From positions 1 to 64,000 of the forward strand of contig NVXU02000054.1 in NCBI GenBank assembly GCA_002734065.2: a stretch of 64,000 nt of DNA, in the 5' to 3' direction. The notes beneath the pieces were generated by a model. The model had not been told where the DNA came from, made no database searches, and saw only the letters and a program-made list of their open reading frames with translations. This DNA is from Fluviicola sp. (GTDB lineage: Bacteria > Bacteroidota > Bacteroidia > Flavobacteriales_D > Crocinitomicaceae). The position numbers were made by a program, and so were the translations under genes. Shown one piece after another: positions 54,051 through 62,546 of this stretch; position 1 is the stretch's first letter, and every line of letters starts with the position of its first letter.

Positions 54051-56219
54051 ATGAAGCCATCTTTATTACTAATTTATTCTTTATTTTCTTTATTTTCTTT
54101 ATTGAGTTATGGTCAGCAGTTTGATGATTATAAGCCATTAAAGGCGAAAGGTTCATTACCAGTGGATATTACCCAAAGAACTTTTTTAAAGGTTCAATCT
54201 GGTTATGATAAAACGATTGAAGAACAAGATTCAAAACAGACGAAGAAAGTAAAATCAAAGTTTATACTTCAATCAAATTACGCGTTGGATGAATTATTAA
54301 CAAGTGGCATTGTTTTGTTTGGAGACACTATCACTAACTATATTAATAAAATCGCCTCGAAACTATTAAATAACAATCAAAAGCTCAGAGATGAACTAAG
54401 ATTTTACTCTATTAAAACAGATGTAACAAATGCATTTTCCACAGACCAAGGAATGATTTTTGTCACTTTGGGATTAATTAGTCAACTAGAGAATGAAGAT
54501 CAACTTGCATTCGTTCTTGCTCACGAAATAGTACACTACATCAAGAAACATTCTATTACAAAGGCAATTATTTCTGATGAGGTGTTCAGAGGTAAAAATG
54601 AATATTACAAGAACAATAGTACGGATAACAATATAAAGATACTAAGCACTTTCTCTAAGCAATATGAATTAGAAGCAGACTCTCTAGCCATTAATTTAAT
54701 AGCTAATTCAGGTTATAATTTAAAGAAGGCTAAAGGAATATTTACCGTGTTAGAGTACTCATATTTACCTTTCGAAGAAGAATCGGTCAATTTTTCATTT
54801 TTAGAGTCAGATGGTTTTGAAATAGATAAATATTATGTATTAGACTCTATTAGTCCCATTATTTTTAAAGAAACTAAAGATGACAAATATGGCTCTCATC
54901 CCAATATTGATAGGAGAAGAGAGCAGTTTGATAGAATAACATCATCACTTTCGGTTTTGGAAGTTAAATACAATCAAAAACCATTTCAATATATCAAAAA
55001 GATAAGCCGCTTTGAAATTGTTCGGATTAATTTAGATGAATTCGATTATTCAAGAGCATTGTATAATTCTCATATTCTATTGAAAAACGATCCGAATAGT
55101 TTTTATCTAAGAAAAAGTGTTGCTCAAGCATTGTACGGGATCTCAAAATTTAATCTAATTAAGAAAGGAAGGTTACTTAATAGACGTTCAAAAGAAGATT
55201 CAGAAGGCGAAATTAGTGCAATGCATTATTTTATTGAAAAATTAGACACAAAGACTTCCTCTTCTTTATTTATAAGATATACATGGGAATTAAACACTCA
55301 ACATACAGATTCAATTTTACTTAGGTTATTGGAGGACGTCATTTTAGAATTAAAAAAAGATTACCACATTAGCTTCTCAAACTATTTAAGTAAACCAGTT
55401 TCAATTGCTGACTCTAGTGTCTTGAGAAAATCAAAAACTCAAAAAATTAAAGACGCTCAACAGTCTGGTTCTGATAGTTCTCCAAATTATAGAACTTTTT
55501 TAATTGGAGTCAATGAGAGAGATGAGCTAAAAAAAACCTTCAATAAAGTAAAGTATTATTCTAAAACGGAGGGTATTGTTGTTGAGGAGGGTTTAGGAAA
55601 GCACGAAATTGCTATTTCAGAACCAATAGGGAGTGTTTTGTTTGTAGATCCCAAGTATTATTTCATTGATAAAAGGAAGGGGTTAAAATTGATTAATTCA
55701 GAAAAAAAGAAGTACATTTTCTACAAACAAATAGAAGACAACTCATCGAGAGCGGAGCTAAAAACAGATATTCTTTCTTTCAAAGAAATGACATCTGGAG
55801 ATGTTAATTCATACAATAAATTAAACGACTTTAATAGTTGGATTAAAGATAATTTTATTTGTCACTCCATTAAAGAAAAGTGGAAGTTTATAACACCTAG
55901 GTCGAATGATGTAATCAATGAACTTAAAGAGTATAACACAAATTATTTAGCTTATTCTGGTGTTTTTGTTTATAATGAAAACAGACCGTTTTTTAACGAG
56001 CCTTTATCATTCACAATTCTTTTCCCTTATACACTCCCTGTTGGAATAGCTGTAGCATTGACCCCTAAGCACTATACATACTATTATACAATTATTTATA
56101 ATGTTACAACGGGAGAAATAGTCTTAGACAAGATTTATGATGTTGGAATTAAAGCTAACTCAGCGACGGTTAATTCTTTTATGTATGATTTAATGAAGCA
56201 AATAGTAAAAAAGAAATGA
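54051..56219 (+). CDS. M48-family metalloprotease, 722 aa
   Basis: A signal peptide (MKPSLLLIYSLFSLFSLLSYGQ), encoded in part by three perfect 9-bp tandem units, precedes a zinc-protease domain. That domain has the HEIVH motif (residues 158-162, Zn ligands plus catalytic Glu) and the downstream Glu ligand in ELEADSLAIN (about 206-215), the M48/Oma1/HtpX-type arrangement. The remaining ~480 residues contain TPR-like helices and then a beta-rich domain of unknown family. It probably acts in the periplasm or at the cell surface. It heads a three-gene operon, overlapping the next start by 4 bp (ATGA). The region is AT-rich relative to murI. Confidence 0.82.
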   Translation: MKPSLLLIYSLFSLFSLLSYGQQFDDYKPLKAKGSLPVDITQRTFLKVQSGYDKTIEEQDSKQTKKVKSKFILQSNYALDELLTSGIVLFGDTITNYINKIASKLLNNNQKLRDELRFYSIKTDVTNAFSTDQGMIFVTLGLISQLENEDQLAFVLAHEIVHYIKKHSITKAIISDEVFRGKNEYYKNNSTDNNIKILSTFSKQYELEADSLAINLIANSGYNLKKAKGIFTVLEYSYLPFEEESVNFSFLESDGFEIDKYYVLDSISPIIFKETKDDKYGSHPNIDRRREQFDRITSSLSVLEVKYNQKPFQYIKKISRFEIVRINLDEFDYSRALYNSHILLKNDPNSFYLRKSVAQALYGISKFNLIKKGRLLNRRSKEDSEGEISAMHYFIEKLDTKTSSSLFIRYTWELNTQHTDSILLRLLEDVILELKKDYHISFSNYLSKPVSIADSSVLRKSKTQKIKDAQQSGSDSSPNYRTFLIGVNERDELKKTFNKVKYYSKTEGIVVEEGLGKHEIAISEPIGSVLFVDPKYYFIDKRKGLKLINSEKKKYIFYKQIEDNSSRAELKTDILSFKEMTSGDVNSYNKLNDFNSWIKDNFICHSIKEKWKFITPRSNDVINELKEYNTNYLAYSGVFVYNENRPFFNEPLSFTILFPYTLPVGIAVALTPKHYTYYYTIIYNVTTGEIVLDKIYDVGIKANSATVNSFMYDLMKQIVKKK

Positions 56220-57031
56220 GAGGATTATTGATTATCGTTTTCTTGTTAAAAGCATATACTCTTTTACATGCTCAAAATCCAGGATACCTAGGTAAAAAAA
56301 TCTCGATTGAAATAAATGGATTGTTTTCAATTTCTAATGCAAATAGAGCGTTTAATTCTGTTCGCTCCTCGACCGATGAGAGTAAAGCTAAAAGAATTTT
56401 AAAGGATAGAAAATACAGTTTTAGGACGGAAATTCATTTTGACTATTCAATAACAAGACGTCTATCGTTAGGTGTTTTTGGATCTGTGTCTCAACACAAA
56501 TTTACATATAATAACTTTTCTGTATTGATGGGTGAACAAGGTGATGGTGTTACGGGTAGGTATAAGACATTTATTTCAAATGAAGATATCTATATGATGA
56601 TGGTAAAAGAAGCTGGGCTATCATTAAGGGTTTATGGTAAAAAACACATTTCTCCCGTTGGATTTTACAATGAGTTTAGGATTGGTGTTATACAATCTGT
56701 TTTATCAAAATCTGTAGATGGTATTATGACCGAATCTAGTCTTTCAATTATTGTAAATGATTTAAGTTATGAGTATACAGTCCCTAACAGACCATTTAAC
56801 TTTCTTAAAATCGGATATTCTTTAGGTAGGAAAATAGTTTTTAAGCACGGATTTTATTTGAATTTATCTGCATCGTTAAATTTAGTATTGGGGAGATACA
56901 AATTTAAAGGTCGCGGGGAATTGGACAAAACTTCTTGGTATTACCATTACAACATGGGATATACAGAGCGAAAATTTTTATTTAAAGATAACTTTTTTCA
57001 GTATAAAGCTGGATTTGGTCTTATATTTTGA
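56216..57031 (+). CDS. Putative outer-membrane beta-barrel protein, 271 aa
   Basis: I do not recognise a specific family. A signal peptide (MRGLLIIVFLLKAYTLLHAQ) is followed by alternating amphipathic beta strands rich in Tyr/Phe, with turns of charged residues and a C-terminal strand ending FFQYKAGFGLIF. This is consistent with a small outer-membrane barrel whose terminal aromatic residue is recognised by BamA. It overlaps the M48 gene by ATGA and is followed by the lipoprotein gene within 4 bp, so the three are one translational unit. Confidence 0.65.
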   Translation: MRGLLIIVFLLKAYTLLHAQNPGYLGKKISIEINGLFSISNANRAFNSVRSSTDESKAKRILKDRKYSFRTEIHFDYSITRRLSLGVFGSVSQHKFTYNNFSVLMGEQGDGVTGRYKTFISNEDIYMMMVKEAGLSLRVYGKKHISPVGFYNEFRIGVIQSVLSKSVDGIMTESSLSIIVNDLSYEYTVPNRPFNFLKIGYSLGRKIVFKHGFYLNLSASLNLVLGRYKFKGRGELDKTSWYYHYNMGYTERKFLFKDNFFQYKAGFGLIF

Positions 57032-57034
57032 TTT

Positions 57035-58243
57035 ATGAAACACCTTTTTTTTTGTTTATTATTGGTCTTAATTGCTTCTTGTAAAAGAGAAGGATGTACG
57101 GATCCTAAAGCCGTTAATTACGATTACAAAGTTAAAATTGCAGATAATTCAAAATGTATTTACAAAGAGTATACTGCTGATAATAATACAGTTGTGATTG
57201 ATTTTGGTCAATATTCATGCTCCTCTTTTGCGGACTTTCATTTTAAAAAAATACCTGGAGCAACAGTAGATTATAGAATCAAGTGCTTTGTGCGATTTGG
57301 GGGCAAAATTATCATTGATCCTGGTGTAACGATAGAGTTTACAGAAGATGCCGGGATGAGGTTTGACAAGGTTGTGAGTATTAACGGTACTATCGACAGT
57401 GTGATAAACTTTATTCCTGTAAACTCGTATTGGAGAGGCTTAGAATTTTTCGGTTATTCTTTTCCAGATACCGTTAATGTCCACTACTTAAATGTTAAAA
57501 ATGCAGGCAATCCGCAAACGACAAGTGATCTTAGTTTCAAGTATTGGGGGATCACGTTTATTACTAATGGGAATTATAATATAACTAATATTCAAGTTGA
57601 TAATTGTATTAATGGAGGGGTGCTTTTTCATACAACTTCCTTTGATAATGATGTTTACAGTATCATATTTGATTCTGTAACTATCAGTAATTGTGAAGTC
57701 CCTTTGAAAATTAATCACTATGCGTTAGCTAACAAGTTTAATTCATTATCCTTGGGTAATAATACTTCTCCAGAAGTTATTCTGCCTTTAAGATCCATGG
57801 GTTTAGATTCTAATATTTTTTTTAGCAATTATGGAGTTCCATTTCACCTTACAACGCATGAATCTTCAAATAATTCAATAACTTTAAGTTCCGTCGACTT
57901 GAATATTAGCGCAGGATGTGACTTTGTAATGGGTCAAAATGCTGCAATCACTTGTAATAGCAGTTTCAATTGTATTGGTAATGTTACCGATTCTATAACA
58001 TTCATTGGAGAACAAAACACAAGTAATTTTTGGAAAGGGTTTATATTAAGCTTTCCCTCAATTGATTTTGTCAGGCAAGAAAATGTGACTAATTCTAACA
58101 ATAGTAATATGATTTTGGGTTCTGGTTTTATCACAAATTCCATTATTAAAAATGGTTCAACCAATTGTGGTATTTGGTCTACACAACCTATTAATGTCAC
58201 AGGAACTCAGGCAATTGGAGTGACAACTTTAATTTGTCCATAA
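57035..58243 (+). CDS. Lipoprotein with right-handed beta-helix-like repeats, 402 aa
   Basis: The signal MKHLFFCLLLVLIASC has a lipobox cysteine at residue 16. It is followed by GCTDPKAVNYDYKVKIADNSKCIY, a small Bacteroidota module of the form CTDP.A.NYD......D...C.Y. The rest is Asn/Thr/Ser-rich, with periodic short strands such as INGTIDSVINFIPVNSYWRGLEFFG and NNSNMILGSGFITNSIIKNG, typical of a parallel beta-helix. It is probably tethered to the outer membrane. It is the last gene of the island operon. Fifteen to thirty bp after its stop, the second murI tail copy begins. Confidence 0.72.
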   Translation: MKHLFFCLLLVLIASCKREGCTDPKAVNYDYKVKIADNSKCIYKEYTADNNTVVIDFGQYSCSSFADFHFKKIPGATVDYRIKCFVRFGGKIIIDPGVTIEFTEDAGMRFDKVVSINGTIDSVINFIPVNSYWRGLEFFGYSFPDTVNVHYLNVKNAGNPQTTSDLSFKYWGITFITNGNYNITNIQVDNCINGGVLFHTTSFDNDVYSIIFDSVTISNCEVPLKINHYALANKFNSLSLGNNTSPEVILPLRSMGLDSNIFFSNYGVPFHLTTHESSNNSITLSSVDLNISAGCDFVMGQNAAITCNSSFNCIGNVTDSITFIGEQNTSNFWKGFILSFPSIDFVRQENVTNSNNSNMILGSGFITNSIIKNGSTNCGIWSTQPINVTGTQAIGVTTLICP

Positions 58244-58273
58244 TTATAATTTTAGCAAGTGATAATTTGAAAT

Positions 58274-58375
58274 ACGGTTCACTTTCTCACCACAGAGAAT
58301 GCAGAAGAATTTAATAAAAACGCGTCTAATTACTTCGGTGAAAAGGTTCATTCTGAGCAAATTCGGCTAAGTTAG
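58274..58375 (+). pseudogene. Second copy of the murI 3' end
   Basis: The sequence repeats the last ~100 bp of murI. Bases 58274-58332 are identical to 52754-52812, after which the two differ at several positions yet both still encode a murI-like tail (NYFGEKVHSEQIRLS-stop here, NYFGEKVYSEHIRF-stop there). It has no upstream coding part, so it is a remnant. It marks the right border of the island. Confidence 0.85.
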
Positions 58376-58391
58376 ATGAGTCTAATAAAAT

Positions 58392-58411
58392 AAGTTAGAC
58401 AAATCTAACTT
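58392..58411 (-). terminator. Hairpin after carbonic anhydrase gene
   Basis: AAGTTAGA and TCTAACTT form an 8-bp perfect stem with a CAAA loop, 2 bp past the carbonic anhydrase stop. The following minus-strand sequence is T-rich but without a clean run. Confidence 0.55.
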
Positions 58412-58412
58412 T

Positions 58413-58937
58413 TTAATCCTCCTCCTCCTTAAACCAACCTGCATAGGTCACATAATTATCTGCGATTCTTTGTACTTCTCCGTTAAATAGCTCTGGAGAA
58501 AGCGTTTTTACTTTCTTTGCGGGCACTCCTGCATAAACACTCCAAGACTCAACTCTTGTTCCTTGTAACAAAACTGCGCCAGCTGCAATGATGCAATTGG
58601 ATTCGATGTAGCAATCATCCATCACAACTGACCCCATTCCAATAAGAACGTTGTCTTCTACTGTGCAGCCATGAACATTGGCGTTGTGACCGACAGAAAC
58701 ATTGTTGCCCAAAGTCGTTTTTGCCTTTTCGAAGGTTGCGTGAATCACAGCACCGTCTTGTATGTTGACTTTATTGCCAAAAACAATGGAATTAACATCT
58801 CCACGAACGACTGCGCTGAACCAAACGGAACACTGATCGCCCATTGTTACATCGCCAACGATGGTTGCGTTTTCTGCAAACCAGCAATCTTTTCCGTTAG
58901 AGGGGGAGAATCCTCTGCATTTTTTAATGAGTGCCAT
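58413..58937 (-). CDS. Gamma carbonic anhydrase family protein
   Basis: This 174-aa left-handed beta-helix protein has hexapeptide repeats (GDVTMGDQCSVWFSAVVRGD, IQDGAVIHATFEKAKTTLG, GHNANVHGCTVEDNVLIGMGS). The predicted metal-binding His residues occur in VIHAT and VGHNANVHG. Bacterial members of this group are called CamH/PaaY-like; some have carbonic anhydrase activity and others are of unknown function. A near-identical copy of its 3' third lies at 53702-53906 on the far side of the island. The native neighbour before the insertion was presumably murI (convergent). Confidence 0.92.
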   Translation of the reverse strand: MALIKKCRGFSPSNGKDCWFAENATIVGDVTMGDQCSVWFSAVVRGDVNSIVFGNKVNIQDGAVIHATFEKAKTTLGNNVSVGHNANVHGCTVEDNVLIGMGSVVMDDCYIESNCIIAAGAVLLQGTRVESWSVYAGVPAKKVKTLSPELFNGEVQRIADNYVTYAGWFKEEED

Positions 58938-58941
58938 AGTG

Positions 58942-59622
58942 TTATATTTTTATTGTTGTTCCAATGTTTAATAATGAGCCGCTAATCAGTCCGACTTCTA
59001 CAAATCCTCCGATTCGATTATAAAAAACAAATTGATAGCCTAAATAAACTCGTGCTGAAACAGGAATAGAATATTTTTCCAGAAAGGTTTCAATAACAGT
59101 GTATGGCTGAAGAAACTTTTTATAGGAATATGGACTTCTTTTAATTCTAATCTTACCACCTAATGCGAAATTAAATCCGGCGGCGACCCCTAAATAAATA
59201 GTAGATAATTTTGTGTGGTAAAGACTTTTTTGGAATCGAGCGAGTATGCGTATTTTTTCTTCTGTCCACGCAACGGTTGAGTCTTGGGTCGTCGTTACAT
59301 AATAACCATAGGGATAATTGTAATAATAAGAGGTAGAGCTTAGGGTGTATTTTTTAAGGTATTCATCTTTCTGATAGGTGATATCAATCCCCCAGGAAGT
59401 TTTTTTTGCGCTGTTCTCTCTCATGATTTTAAGGCCAAGCAAAATTGGTGTTCCAGTTCTTGAGAAACTAAAACTGTCTAATTGATTGGTAAATAAATTC
59501 TCCTTCAACTGATTCGCTTGAGGGATACCGACATACGGTTCAATAAAACAGGAAACTTCATTGTCCTGAGAAGAGGCATCAAAGAAAAAGAAAAGTGAAA
59601 CGATAATCAGCAGTAATTTCAT
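58942..59622 (-). CDS. Putative outer-membrane beta-barrel protein, 226 aa
   Basis: I do not recognise a specific family. There is a signal peptide (MKLLLIIVSLFFFFDASSQ). Then come beta strands with aromatic residues and a Tyr-rich segment (SSTSYYYNYPYGYYVTT), ending in strands compatible with a porin-like or OmpW-like barrel. It lies 4 bp before the carbonic anhydrase start on the same strand and may be cotranscribed with it; kbl precedes it with a 19-bp gap. Confidence 0.65.
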   Translation of the reverse strand: MKLLLIIVSLFFFFDASSQDNEVSCFIEPYVGIPQANQLKENLFTNQLDSFSFSRTGTPILLGLKIMRENSAKKTSWGIDITYQKDEYLKKYTLSSTSYYYNYPYGYYVTTTQDSTVAWTEEKIRILARFQKSLYHTKLSTIYLGVAAGFNFALGGKIRIKRSPYSYKKFLQPYTVIETFLEKYSIPVSARVYLGYQFVFYNRIGGFVEVGLISGSLLNIGTTIKI

Positions 59623-59641
59623 TTTTCAATTTACAACAAAA

Positions 59642-60832
59642 TTATTTAATCACTTCTAGTTCCTTCCCGATTTTAATAAATGCGGCCGCGGCTTTGTCTA
59701 AATTAGCTTTAGAATGTGCTGCAGAAATTTGAGTTCTTATTCTCGCTGCACCTTTTGCCACAACAGGGTAGAAGAAGCCAATTGCATAGATTCCTTCTTC
59801 TAATAATCTGTCAGCAAATTTCTGAGAAAGTGCTGCATCGTACAGCATTATTGGAATGATTGGAGAGTCTCCCTCTTTGATGTCAAATCCGGCTGCTACA
59901 ATTTTCGCTTTGAAGTATTTGGTGTTTTCTTCCAATTTATCGCGCAATTCTGTGGTAGAACTCAAAATTTCAAACACTTTATTAGACGCTCCAACGATAG
60001 AAGGGGCTAACGAATTGGAGAATAAATAAGGTCTTGATTTCTGACGAAGCATGTCAATGATTTCTTTCTTACCGGTTGTGTAACCACCCATTGCACCGCC
60101 GAGAGCTTTGCCCAAAGTTCCTGTAATGATGTCAACCTTGTCTAAAACTCCGCAATGTTCTGGAACACCACGACCTGTTTTTCCAATAAATCCGGCAGAA
60201 TGACATTCATCTGTCATGACGAGCGCATCGTATTGGTCAGCGAGTGCACAGATTTCGTCCATTTTTGCTAAATCACCGTCCATGGAGAATACACCATCGG
60301 TAACGATGACTCTAAAGCGTTGATCTTGCGCTTTTTTCAGTTGTTCTTCCAAATCATTCATGTCAGAATGCTTGAAACGGTAACGCTGCGCTTTGCATAA
60401 ACGAACCCCGTCAATGATAGATGCGTGGTTCAATTCATCAGAAATAATCGCATCTTCTGCTGTGAATAGAGGTTCAAATACACCCCCATTTGCATCAAAT
60501 GCAGCCGCATATAAGATAGTATCTTCCGTTCCGTAGAATTTTGCAATTTTTGCTTCCAATTCTTTGTGAATATCTTGTGTTCCGCAAATAAATCGTACAG
60601 ATGACATACCAAATCCGTGAGAATCGAGGGTGTCTTTTGCTGCTTGTATCACGTCTGGATGTGAAGAAAGCCCCAAATAGTTGTTTGCACACATAATGAC
60701 GACATCTTCTCCAGTATTTACCTTAACGGTTGCTCCTTGTGGAGATGTAATAATTCGCTCTCGCTTGTAGATTCCTGCTGCATCAATCGCTTGCAGTTCA
60801 GATTGTAAATGGTCTTTGATTTTGCCGTACAT
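59642..60832 (-). CDS. kbl: Glycine C-acetyltransferase (2-amino-3-ketobutyrate CoA ligase)
   Basis: This PLP enzyme of about 396 aa cleaves 2-amino-3-oxobutyrate with CoA to glycine and acetyl-CoA, the second step of threonine breakdown. Hallmarks are VIMCANNYLGLSSHPDVIQAA, SSVRFICGTQDIHKELEAKIA, MTDECHSAGFIGKTGRG and the PLP-lysine motif TGTLGKALGG. The ATG at 60832 (MYGKIKDHLQSEL) fits homologs better than the TTG eight codons upstream. The glycine product could feed the GcvP pathway encoded at 29.5 kb. tdh is not adjacent. Confidence 0.95.
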   Translation of the reverse strand: MYGKIKDHLQSELQAIDAAGIYKRERIITSPQGATVKVNTGEDVVIMCANNYLGLSSHPDVIQAAKDTLDSHGFGMSSVRFICGTQDIHKELEAKIAKFYGTEDTILYAAAFDANGGVFEPLFTAEDAIISDELNHASIIDGVRLCKAQRYRFKHSDMNDLEEQLKKAQDQRFRVIVTDGVFSMDGDLAKMDEICALADQYDALVMTDECHSAGFIGKTGRGVPEHCGVLDKVDIITGTLGKALGGAMGGYTTGKKEIIDMLRQKSRPYLFSNSLAPSIVGASNKVFEILSSTTELRDKLEENTKYFKAKIVAAGFDIKEGDSPIIPIMLYDAALSQKFADRLLEEGIYAIGFFYPVVAKGAARIRTQISAAHSKANLDKAAAAFIKIGKELEVIK

Positions 60833-60913
60833 GTGCTTAAAATTTCGTTCAAGCAAAGTTAACAGAAATAGAATAGAATTCTAAAAATGCAGGCTTTAGT
60901 TCTTTAGTAAAAA

Positions 60914-60947
60914 TCCCCTGCTCTAGTTTTGAATTCAAAGCAGGGGA
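60914..60947 (-). terminator. Hairpin terminator of the padR operon
   Basis: TCCCCTGCT and AGCAGGGGA form a 9-bp perfect stem. On the minus strand it is followed by TTTTT, 7 bp past the stop of the GldL-like gene. Confidence 0.8.
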
Positions 60948-60953
60948 GCTATT

Positions 60954-61991
60954 CTAATTGTTATTGGCTAAACATAAATACGCATTCTCGTTACTTATTA
61001 TTTGCAACTTAAGAATGTATGAGTTTTCAGGAAGGTAATCAACAGATTTTTTATCCATTGACTTTAAAGATGTGTCTCCAATTTCTGAAATCTTTTCATT
61101 GTATTCATTTATACTTGACAACAGTGCAGTTGGCGCATTATTTTCATCCAATTGAGCAAGTAATTGCTTACTTATTTTGATGAAATTAGCATGCTCGGCA
61201 CTTTTTACTTCTTGACTTAGCAACAGTTGTTTATTGGTGTTCTTTAACTGTTGCATCACGAAAGATTGTGTCTCAATCATCATCTTCTCTTTGTTTTCTG
61301 TATGGTGAGAAGGGCGTAATTGCAATAAAGTAAAAAGCATTCCAGCTGCAGCAACCATAAAAGTTGTGTTGATGATAGCGTTGAATTTAGTCTCCGGATT
61401 TCTTGTTTTTATAAAGAAATACAAAGGAATGAAAACCAGACCAAACACAGCTAAACTTCCTTGAAATAAAATATTCGCTAGTGGCCAATGCATGACTTTA
61501 AAGAGCAATCCAAATATTCCAGTTGTGGTTAGAATCATTCCCAAGGTTATCACCAACCTGTTTGTTGCCTTTTTGTCATCCCTAAAGGTCAAAATAATAT
61601 TGAGAGGGATGAAGATAAAGCAAAAGAAGAAAAATCCAGAGACAATAATTACACCAGCCCCTGGCCAATGCATCGCTTTGAATACTGCTCCTAATAATAT
61701 GAAAATGACTGATAATAATCCGATAATTTTTAATGTACGTTTCATGGCAAAATAATATTTAAATGTTAGTAAATTTTCTGTCTCACGCTCGATTTCAAGC
61801 AATTCTTTCTTGTAAAATCGGGCAATAGTATTCCTATAGAACTCCTTAAAGTTCCCATTTTGGGGCAGTTCATTTTCTATGATACAGCAGACGTGATCCA
61901 AAATATTATACCTGACGTCTTCAGTCACAATACCTTTTCTCTCTATATCAGCAAGAATGAAATCTATTTCATCATCCGTTATGCTACGCAT
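60954..61991 (-). CDS. Membrane protein with HAAS-like N-terminus and duplicated GldL-like helices, partner of PadR
   Basis: This 345-aa protein starts with a helical cytoplasmic domain (residues 1-70, MRSITDDEIDFILADIERKG ... ILDHVCCIIENEL) that resembles the all-alpha domains associated with PadR regulators. Two homologous helical hairpins follow, each with the motif FKxMHWPxA: VFKAMHWPGAGVIIVSGFF and LFKVMHWPLANILFQGSLA. The first strongly resembles the GldL gliding-motor start. More helices and a C-terminal periplasmic coiled domain (about residues 225-345) complete it. It overlaps padR by 8 bp, so the two work together. I infer that it is a membrane sensor or target of PadR. It is not itself GldL, since it is longer and differently arranged. 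Confidence 0.6.
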   Translation of the reverse strand: MRSITDDEIDFILADIERKGIVTEDVRYNILDHVCCIIENELPQNGNFKEFYRNTIARFYKKELLEIERETENLLTFKYYFAMKRTLKIIGLLSVIFILLGAVFKAMHWPGAGVIIVSGFFFFCFIFIPLNIILTFRDDKKATNRLVITLGMILTTTGIFGLLFKVMHWPLANILFQGSLAVFGLVFIPLYFFIKTRNPETKFNAIINTTFMVAAAGMLFTLLQLRPSHHTENKEKMMIETQSFVMQQLKNTNKQLLLSQEVKSAEHANFIKISKQLLAQLDENNAPTALLSSINEYNEKISEIGDTSLKSMDKKSVDYLPENSYILKLQIISNENAYLCLANNN

Positions 61992-62328
61992 TTTGAACAG
62001 TTGAATCTAGATCCAGTAAAAACCGCATCGTTTTCATGAAATCAGCGAATTCATTTACACGGTCAGTCATTGTAACTTTTCCTTGATCTGTGAGAATGTA
62101 ATATTTGCGAACGCGTTTCCCAATATAGACTTTCTCAGTAATCAAATCTCCTTGCTTCTCGAGTGCATGAAGAGTTGGATACAATGCTCCTTCCGTAATC
62201 TGAATTTTATCACTGGTCATCTTTTTGACCTCCTGTGTGATTTCATAACCATACATTTTCCTATTGTCTTTCAATAAGTTGAGGACGATGGTTTTTAATG
62301 TCCCTTTTATAAGTTCTGATGAATACAT
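61984..62328 (-). CDS. PadR-family transcriptional regulator
   Basis: This regulator of about 114 aa has the winged-helix PadR pattern: MYSSELIKGTLKTIVLNLLKDNRKMYGYEITQEVKK, then ITEGALYPTLHALEKQGDLI, then the beta wing YIGKRVRKYYILTDQGKVTM. The ATG at 62328 is chosen because homologs start there; five codons of open frame lie upstream. Its 3' end overlaps the GldL-like membrane gene by 8 bp, a PadR plus membrane-partner pairing. It probably autoregulates from the palindromic upstream region. Confidence 0.9.
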   Translation of the reverse strand: MYSSELIKGTLKTIVLNLLKDNRKMYGYEITQEVKKMTSDKIQITEGALYPTLHALEKQGDLITEKVYIGKRVRKYYILTDQGKVTMTDRVNEFADFMKTMRFLLDLDSTVQNA

Positions 62329-62333
62329 AGAAC

Positions 62334-62341
62334 AAATATAC
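62334..62341 (-). promoter_or_regulatory. Bacteroidota -7 element (TATATTTG) upstream of padR
   Basis: On the minus strand TATATTTG lies 5 bp before the padR ATG. An imperfect palindrome, ATACTTAGGTAT (about 62347-62358), sits just upstream and could be an operator. Confidence 0.45.
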
Positions 62342-62357
62342 ATTAGATACTTAGGTA

Positions 62358-62398
62358 TTCCAAATTAATACATAAGAAAATTATGTATTAATTTGGAA
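62358..62398. repeat. Inverted repeat with 17-bp perfect arms upstream of padR
   Basis: TTCCAAATTAATACATA and its exact complement surround a 7-nt loop AGAAAAT. It lies 30 bp upstream of padR and contains ACAT...ATGT half-sites. It may be an operator for PadR or a terminator for the gene to the right. Confidence 0.65.
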
Positions 62399-62546
62399 AT
62401 AGCAAATAACCACCTGTAAAACAAGGTTTTAGTTATTAAAGTAAAAGTAAGTTTATTTCTGTAAATTAGTAAAACGGTAAAATAGTTTACATTTATCTAC
62501 TAGAAGTTGGAAGTTTTGGAAGAGAAAAATTAATGTAATAAGTATC

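Noticed and set aside
52853-58412. Integrase- or transposase-driven genomic island
   Set aside because: No recombinase gene, terminal inverted repeat or tRNA attachment site was found; the borders are duplicated host gene ends instead.
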